This document shows, piece after piece, positions 12,930 to 17,026 of a DNA stretch of 17,026 bases. Source of the stretch: Nitrospirota bacterium (GTDB lineage Bacteria; Nitrospirota; Thermodesulfovibrionia; Thermodesulfovibrionales; JdFR-85). Position 1 is the stretch's first letter. Each line of letters opens with the position of its first letter. The notes below the pieces were generated by a model. The model saw only the letters and a list, made by a program, of their open reading frames with translations. It was not told the DNA's origin and did no database searches. Location: NCBI GenBank assembly GCA_013151785.1, contig JAADHP010000162.1, positions 1 through 17,026 of the forward strand, given 5' to 3'. Position numbers and translations under genes: made by a program.

Positions 12930-13622
12930 GTGCATGAAGATAAACTCATAGGGATCGACCTGTCAGTGGCCTCTGAAGAGGTGATCAGCCTGCTACTGGA
13001 CGACCCTAATGATCCTTCCATCTTCCATGAAGTCTACAATGCAAACACGACCCGACCAGAGGTTTTAAAACTCCTGTATGAACACAGAAGAACACCCGAG
13101 GATCTGCGAAAAGAGGTCTCTTTATCACTGAATCTGCCTGTCAGGGCTGAAGGGGACCTGATCACCACAGCAGAGGCAGAAGAGGAAACTGAAGAGGCAC
13201 AATTACAAAAGCACGAGAGTATTCTTAATAAAGTACAGAGGCTTTCGGTAGGAGAGAAGATACAGCTTGCTATAAAGGGTGGCAAGGAGATAAGGAATGT
13301 CCTTATCAGAGATCCTAATAAAGAAGTGGTACTCAAGGTGCTTGAAAATCCGAAGATTACCGAAACAGAGGTTGAAGCAATAGCAAGGAATCCGTCAGCA
13401 CCTGAAGAGGCATTGAGGTATATCTCCAAGAAGAGAGACTGGATCAGACGATACAGCATAATCCTTGCTCTTGTCTCCAACCCCAAGACACCACCAGGGG
13501 TCTCTATGCCCTTTATATCACGCCTGAGGATGAATGATCTTGTTATTCTTCAAAGAAGCAAAAACATACCCGAGGCTGTTCGCAATGCAATTATACGTTA
13601 CATAAAATTGAGGAAAAAGTAG
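12930..13622 (+). CDS. Uncharacterised helical-repeat protein
   Basis: 230 residues from a GTG start; no good ATG is in frame and the ribosome-binding site is weak (AGAAAG). Residues 100-215 contain repeated units of the form RNVLIRDPNKEVVLKVLENP, ITETEVEAIARNPSAPEEAL, SIILALVSNPKTPPGVS, like variant leucine-rich or HEAT repeats with recurring N-P-x-x-P. An acidic linker (about 75-90, rich in Glu) separates them from the N-terminal domain. No signal peptide or membrane segment is visible. The ODC-like gene follows after 2 nt, so the two are co-translated. I do not recognise a function; a scaffold or adaptor role is only a guess from the repeats. Confidence 0.75.
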   Translation: MHEDKLIGIDLSVASEEVISLLLDDPNDPSIFHEVYNANTTRPEVLKLLYEHRRTPEDLRKEVSLSLNLPVRAEGDLITTAEAEEETEEAQLQKHESILNKVQRLSVGEKIQLAIKGGKEIRNVLIRDPNKEVVLKVLENPKITETEVEAIARNPSAPEEALRYISKKRDWIRRYSIILALVSNPKTPPGVSMPFISRLRMNDLVILQRSKNIPEAVRNAIIRYIKLRKK

Positions 13623-13624
13623 CC

Positions 13625-14752
13625 ATGAAGCCTGATATAATCAGAAAAACCACATGGGAAAAGGTTCTGAATTTCATAGCCACCACCGAGGAAAGAACCC
13701 CTTACCTGCTTATTGACAGAGACATTGTTGTAAAAAAGGCTCAGCTTATAGGTAAAGGTATCAGTAAAGCAAAGGTGTTCTATGCTGTAAAGGCACATCC
13801 CGATATAGAGGTTGTAAGGCTAATAGAAAAGTTAGGTCTGAACTTCGAGATCGCCTCTGAGGGAGAGCTTCGGATACTAAAGAATCTTGATGTATCGCCT
13901 GACAGGATCATTTCAAGCAATCCAGTAAAAACCCCTCATTTTATTAAAGAGGCCTATGAGTACGGGATCAGATATTTTGCCTTTGACTCTTATACCGAGG
14001 TGGATAAACTTTCTGTATATGCGCCAGAGAGTCTTGTTTATGTAAGACTCTCTGTGCCTAATGAGGGCAGTGAATGGCCTTTAAGTAAAAAGTTCGGTGT
14101 GGAGCCGGACAGGGCACTTTCACTACTCCTTTATGCCAGAGAAAAGGGTCTTAATCCTGTGGGAATCACCTTTCATGTAGGCTCTCAATGCAAAAACATC
14201 TATAACTGGAGTACAGCCATAGACAAGGTTATTCATATATGGCAGAATGCTGCTGATAAAGGAATACAACTCAGCCTCCTCAATATCGGTGGGGGTTATC
14301 CCATCAGATATACTTCAGATGTGATAGAGATTGGTGAAATTGAAAAACTCATTGACAGGGTTTTGAAAGAGAGGTTCTCAGAGCCACCCGAGATCCATAT
14401 TGAACCGGGCAGGGCAGTAGTGGGAGATGCAGGAATATTTGTAACCTCTGTAATAGGGAAGGCAGAGCGAGGAGAGGAAAACTGGCTTTATATTGATGTG
14501 GGAGTCTTCAATGGCCTTATGGAGTCCATAGGTGGCATCAAATACTCCTGTGTAGTGGGAAGCAGGGCAGAGAAGAAAAAATGGATACTTGCAGGACCAA
14601 GCTGTGACAGCTTTGATGTAATTGACAGGGAGGTAATACTACCAGAGCCTGTTGTAGGAGATCATCTGCTTATACTATCGGCAGGTGCCTATACAATCTC
14701 ATATGCATCTGAATTCAATGGCTTCCCCATACCAAGAACATTTATAATTTAG
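13625..14752 (+). CDS. PLP-dependent ornithine/lysine-type decarboxylase (fold III)
   Basis: 375 residues of the alanine-racemase-fold decarboxylase family. Visible motifs: PLP lysine in FYAVKAHPD (Lys56), FEIASEGEL, ISSNPVK, FHVGSQC, the phosphate-binding LNIGGGYP, IEPGRAVVGDAG, and GPSCDSFDVI, whose C-D-S-x-D is the ornithine decarboxylase active-site signature. It therefore fits an ODC-like enzyme making putrescine (or cadaverine) better than diaminopimelate decarboxylase. Normal length. It begins 2 nt after the repeat protein with AGGAAAAAG as a moderate ribosome-binding site. Exact substrate cannot be told from sequence alone. Confidence 0.92.
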   Translation: MKPDIIRKTTWEKVLNFIATTEERTPYLLIDRDIVVKKAQLIGKGISKAKVFYAVKAHPDIEVVRLIEKLGLNFEIASEGELRILKNLDVSPDRIISSNPVKTPHFIKEAYEYGIRYFAFDSYTEVDKLSVYAPESLVYVRLSVPNEGSEWPLSKKFGVEPDRALSLLLYAREKGLNPVGITFHVGSQCKNIYNWSTAIDKVIHIWQNAADKGIQLSLLNIGGGYPIRYTSDVIEIGEIEKLIDRVLKERFSEPPEIHIEPGRAVVGDAGIFVTSVIGKAERGEENWLYIDVGVFNGLMESIGGIKYSCVVGSRAEKKKWILAGPSCDSFDVIDREVILPEPVVGDHLLILSAGAYTISYASEFNGFPIPRTFII

Positions 14753-14754
14753 TA

Positions 14755-14786
14755 GAATCTCTTATTATCATCTATTTCTGAGATTC
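14755..14786. repeat. Weak inverted repeat between convergent genes
   Basis: GAATCTC (14755-14761) and GAGATTC (14780-14786) flank an 18-nt spacer between the decarboxylase stop and the rtcB stop. It might help end both transcripts but has no clear T-run. Confidence 0.3.
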
Positions 14787-14815
14787 CCTGTTTGCTTGCT
14801 CTTTGTCACCTATCT

Positions 14816-16258
14816 CTAACCCTTTACAACACCTATTGGTCTCATCTTTGCAACCTTTCTTGAAATTCCTGCATTATGGACCACATCAACCACATTGGAG
14901 ATATCCTTATATGCCTCTGACATCTCCTCTGCAAGGGTCTTTTTCCCGGCACTTCTGACTATAATCCCTGCATCCTCCATCTCACGCCAGATTGCCCTTC
15001 CCCGTGCCTGCTTTATAGCCTGATGTCTTGAAAGCAGCCTGCCTGCGCCATGACATGTAGAGCCAAAGGTTTCGGCCATAGCCTTATCAGTTCCAAGCAG
15101 CACATATGAAGCCCTTCCCATATCCCCTGGAATCAACACAGGCTGGCCTATGGTTCTGTACACATCAGGCAATTCAGGATGTCCTGGAGCAAAGGCCCTT
15201 GTGGCGCCCTTTCTGTGAACCACGAGTCTCCTCGTTTCACCGTTAATGGTATGGGTTTCTACCTTTGCAATATTGTGTGCCACATCATAGATCAGTTTCA
15301 ACCCCAGGGCATTGGGTGAAATACCAAGGGTCTTCATAATGGCCTCTCTACACCAGTGGGTAATACACTGGCGATTTGCCCATGCATAGTTTGCAGCAGC
15401 CTTCATGGCAGCCATATAATCCTGTGCCTCAGGAGATCTGAAGGGAGCACAGGCAAGCTCTCTGTCAGGCAGTCTGATGCCATACTTCTTTACTGCCCGT
15501 TCCATTATTTCAAGATAGTCTGTGCATACCTGATGGCCAAATCCGCGGGAACCTGTGTGAATCATGACTGTAACCTGATTAGGAAACAGCCCCAGTTTGT
15601 CAGCAGCAGCCTGATCGTAAATTTCCTCCACATACTGTATTTCAAGGAAGTGATTTCCTGAGCCAAGGGTGCCCTGTTGAGCCACACCTCGTTCATAGGC
15701 CCTGTCGGAAATTACAGAAGGATCAGCACCTTCAAGGGCTCCGCCAGACTCTGAAAGCTCAACATCTTCCCTTTCACCCATACCATGCTCAACTGCCCAG
15801 ATCGCACCTTTCCTTATAATCCTCTTTTCATCCTCTTTTGTGAGTCTAAGTTTGCCTTTGGAGCCAACGCCTGATGGAATTTCTCTATAAAGGACCTCCA
15901 CGAGGTCCCTTATTCTGGGAAGCACCTCATCACGGGTGAGGTTGCTTCTCAGAAGACGAACACCTCAATTTATGTCGTAACCCACACCACCAGGAGAGAT
16001 AATACCTTCGTCAAGATCAAAGGCAGCTACTCCACCAATTGAAAAACCATATCCTGTATGAACATCAGGCATTGCAAGGGATGCCTTGACTATCCCTGGC
16101 AGGGTTGCCACATTGGCAACCTGTTTTACAGAGGCATCCTCAAGATGTTTCTCCAGTACAGTGTCTGTGTATATAATACCTGGCACCCTCATCCCTTCAA
16201 CAAATCCCACAGGAACCTCAATCCTGTTTGCATCTATTCTTCTTGTGCCTGCTACCAT
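14816..16258 (-). CDS. rtcB: RtcB tRNA-splicing/RNA-repair ligase with in-frame TGA at codon 98 (candidate selenoprotein)
   Basis: From ATG 16258 (GGAGG 8 nt upstream) to the stop at 14816 this is a 480-codon frame, the normal RtcB length, interrupted only by TGA at 15965-15967. Codon 98 is where RtcB has its invariant cysteine in the motif GYDIN-C-GVR (Cys98 in Pyrococcus horikoshii, a Mn2+ ligand). The other ligands and catalytic residues are intact: Asp95, His203 (GNHFLE), His234 (HTGSRG), His328 (YDVAHN) and the guanylylated His403 (TCHGAG). RtcB seals RNA 2',3'-cyclic phosphate to 5'-OH ends using GTP and Mn2+. The first plausible downstream start (GTG 15925) would lack the metal-binding N-terminus. 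Sec insertion, nonsense mutation or a single-base sequencing error (TGC to TGA) are the options. Other genes here use TGA as stop. It follows archease with its RBS overlapping the archease stop. Confidence 0.85.
15937..15967 (-). promoter_or_regulatory. Candidate bacterial SECIS-like stem-loop at the rtcB TGA
   Basis: On the minus strand UGAGGU (15967-15962, including the TGA) pairs perfectly with ACCUCA (15942-15937). Inside, G15957 pairs with C15944, U15956 is bulged, CUUC pairs with GAAG and the apical loop is UGA with a G. A bulged U below a short stem and a loop G resemble the SelB-binding part of the E. coli fdhF element. The loop starts 13 nt after the TGA, somewhat closer than usual, and conserved codons also constrain these bases. 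Confidence 0.4.
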
Positions 16259-16271
16259 GACCACCACCTCC

Positions 16272-16694
16272 TTAAATGTCAAAGATTACTTCTGCTCTCC
16301 AGATGCCATTTCTCTTCTCGATCTTGAGATTATGGTAAGTAGCAGCCTTTAAAAGAAGTCCCCGTTCATGACGCTCAGGGTCAAAATCCTCACCATTTAT
16401 TATTGCCTCTATACGATTTTCTGTAAGGGATTCTATCTTTACTTCCCTTCCAATAAAGCCGTAGGTATCGAACTGGAATATAATCTCATTCAGCCAGCCT
16501 ACAAACAGTCCATCAAGGGATTCACTGTAAACATTAACATTTATGCTTTTCTCTGGCTTTACTCTGGAAAGATCTGTGATAAGACTATAAAGCCCGACTG
16601 CTCCATTTATGAACAGTTCTTCAAGGGTTTCACCGTGGACCTTTAAACCTACGTCGCCTGATATATCTAAAACTTTGTAACTGGGTTCTTCCAT
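16272..16694 (-). CDS. Archease, RtcB activator protein
   Basis: 140 residues with the archease pattern: LDISGDVGLKVHGETLEELF, FVGWLNEIIFQFDTYGFIGR, DPERHERGLLLKAATYHNL and the ending WRAEVIFDI. Archease speeds RtcB guanylylation and allows multiple turnovers, and is widely found beside rtcB. Its TAA overlaps the rtcB ribosome-binding site, so the pair is one translational unit. No spaced Shine-Dalgarno site precedes the ATG: AAGG touches it directly, and the predicted transcription start is only about 6 nt upstream. Confidence 0.95.
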   Translation of the reverse strand: MEEPSYKVLDISGDVGLKVHGETLEELFINGAVGLYSLITDLSRVKPEKSINVNVYSESLDGLFVGWLNEIIFQFDTYGFIGREVKIESLTENRIEAIINGEDFDPERHERGLLLKAATYHNLKIEKRNGIWRAEVIFDI

Positions 16695-16706
16695 CCTTAT
16701 ATTAAA

Positions 16707-16735
16707 ATGATACCATTAAAGGATAAAGAAGTCAA
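16707..16735 (-). promoter_or_regulatory. Sigma70 promoter of the archease-rtcB operon
   Basis: On the minus strand TTGACT (16735-16730), 17 nt, then TATCAT (16712-16707): five of six matches at each box. The predicted start near 16700 leaves a leader of only about 6 nt. Upstream, AAACTC-AG-GAGTTT (about 16744-16756) and another AAACTCC at 16778-16784 form nested inverted repeats that might be operator sites. Confidence 0.7.
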
Positions 16736-16798
16736 TAATTTAAAACTCAGGAGTTTCCCAAATTTTAAAAACAGATAAAACTCCGTAGACATAACATA

Positions 16799-16926
16799 CA
16801 TAGCAGTGCCATGGTGGAGTCTTCACTCATTCTCAGTAGCCATCCATGGCTACTTCCGAGGGAATTTTGCGATTTGCCAGAGCTTTGAGGGGCATGGCCC
16901 CTCAAACTCCCCGGAGTATCACTGCT
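16799..16926 (+). repeat. Hairpin-rich dispersed repeat element
   Basis: Outer arms AGCAGTG (16802-16808) and CACTGCT (16920-16926) enclose two strong hairpins: GTAGCCAT-CC-ATGGCTAC (16836-16853) and TTTGAGGGGC-ATG-GCCCCTCAAA (16884-16906). Its first 30 bases match 52-82 in reverse orientation. No gene is supported here. Confidence 0.6.
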
Positions 16927-16949
16927 GTCCAAAAAATTCTATGAAGAAG

Positions 16950-17026
16950 AAAGGCAGGGTGCCGAAGAAAAATAATGCCCACACCTTTGAAAATAAAAAA
17001 TCCTTCTGAAACAAGAGCGGCCGAGA
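16950..17026 (+). mobile_element. MITE-like element, copy 3 (cut by window end)
   Basis: AAGGCAGGGTGCCGAAG followed by AAAAATAATGC matches the terminus shared with copies 1 and 2. The next 45 bases match 1301-1340 of copy 1 (AAATCCTTCTGAAACAAG against AAATCCTTCTTAAACAAG). The end GAGCGGCCGAGA resembles GAGCGGCAGAGG within copy 2, so it is genomic repeat rather than vector. The rest lies outside the window. Confidence 0.65.

Noticed and set aside
14816..16258. A general recoding of TGA as an amino acid in this organism.
   Set aside because: TGA ends other intact genes here, such as lemA (4396-4398) and psiE (7064-7066), at the expected family lengths.
14816..16282. Two separate genes (105 and 369 residues) in the rtcB region.
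   Set aside because: They are in the same frame, separated only by TGA at codon 98, and together give one full-length RtcB with every motif in register. The second piece has no ribosome-binding site at its first possible start.
17010..17026. Cloning-vector sequence at the right end (GCGGCC).
   Set aside because: GAGCGGCCGAGA fits the repeat family (GAGCGGCAGAGG in copy 2) and is not a complete NotI site.

Overview
The window is bacterial, with compact mostly operonic genes, good Shine-Dalgarno sites, sigma70-type promoters and moderate-to-low GC. The gene set (divergent GroES-like protein, three tandem Hsp20 proteins, sigma54 activator, IHF-alpha/MerR/tRNA-Pro, TlyA, archease-RtcB, B12 salvage under a cobalamin riboswitch) suggests a free-living Gram-negative-type anaerobe, perhaps Nitrospirota or a deltaproteobacterial-type lineage. 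That placement is inference from gene content and no search was run.

Layout. 1-1270 (minus strand): sigma70 promoter, cobalamin riboswitch and intrinsic terminator leading to a small Cys-rich protein and cobU. 1270-1873 holds no convincing gene, but contains a terminal-inverted-repeat element and a separate 137-bp inverted-repeat element. 1874-5018 (plus): GroES-like protein, degenerate nucleotidyltransferase-like protein, TPM-domain protein, LemA, YkgJ-type Cys-cluster protein. 5019-5464: a second copy of the TIR element carrying a nested double-hairpin repeat. 5465-7564 (minus): PsiE, rhomboid protease and a membrane-anchored Clp-fold protease in one operon. 7756-10900 (minus): sigma54 activator with a degenerate receiver domain, then three hsp20 genes with their own regulatory region and terminator. 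11063-11959 (minus): ihfA, merR and tRNA-Pro, ended by a clear terminator. 12130-14752 (plus): tlyA, a repeat-containing unknown protein and an ornithine-type decarboxylase. 14816-16694 (minus): archease and RtcB. 16695-17026: promoter of the archease operon, a hairpin-rich repeat related to the first 80 bases of the window, and the start of a third TIR-element copy.

The most striking feature is in rtcB. The gene is an intact 480-codon reading frame except for one in-frame TGA at codon 98, exactly where RtcB RNA ligases carry their invariant Mn2+-binding cysteine. All other catalytic residues and the whole downstream protein are intact, and a stem-loop starts at the TGA. The best reading is a candidate selenocysteine-containing RtcB, although a sequencing error or a real nonsense mutation is not excluded. 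The second point is a possible dedicated heat-shock circuit: a sigma54 activator lacking the phosphoacceptor Asp sits next to three TAGGTC-N4-TGTC repeats, a near-consensus sigma54 promoter and an RBS-occluding hairpin, all upstream of the hsp20 operon.
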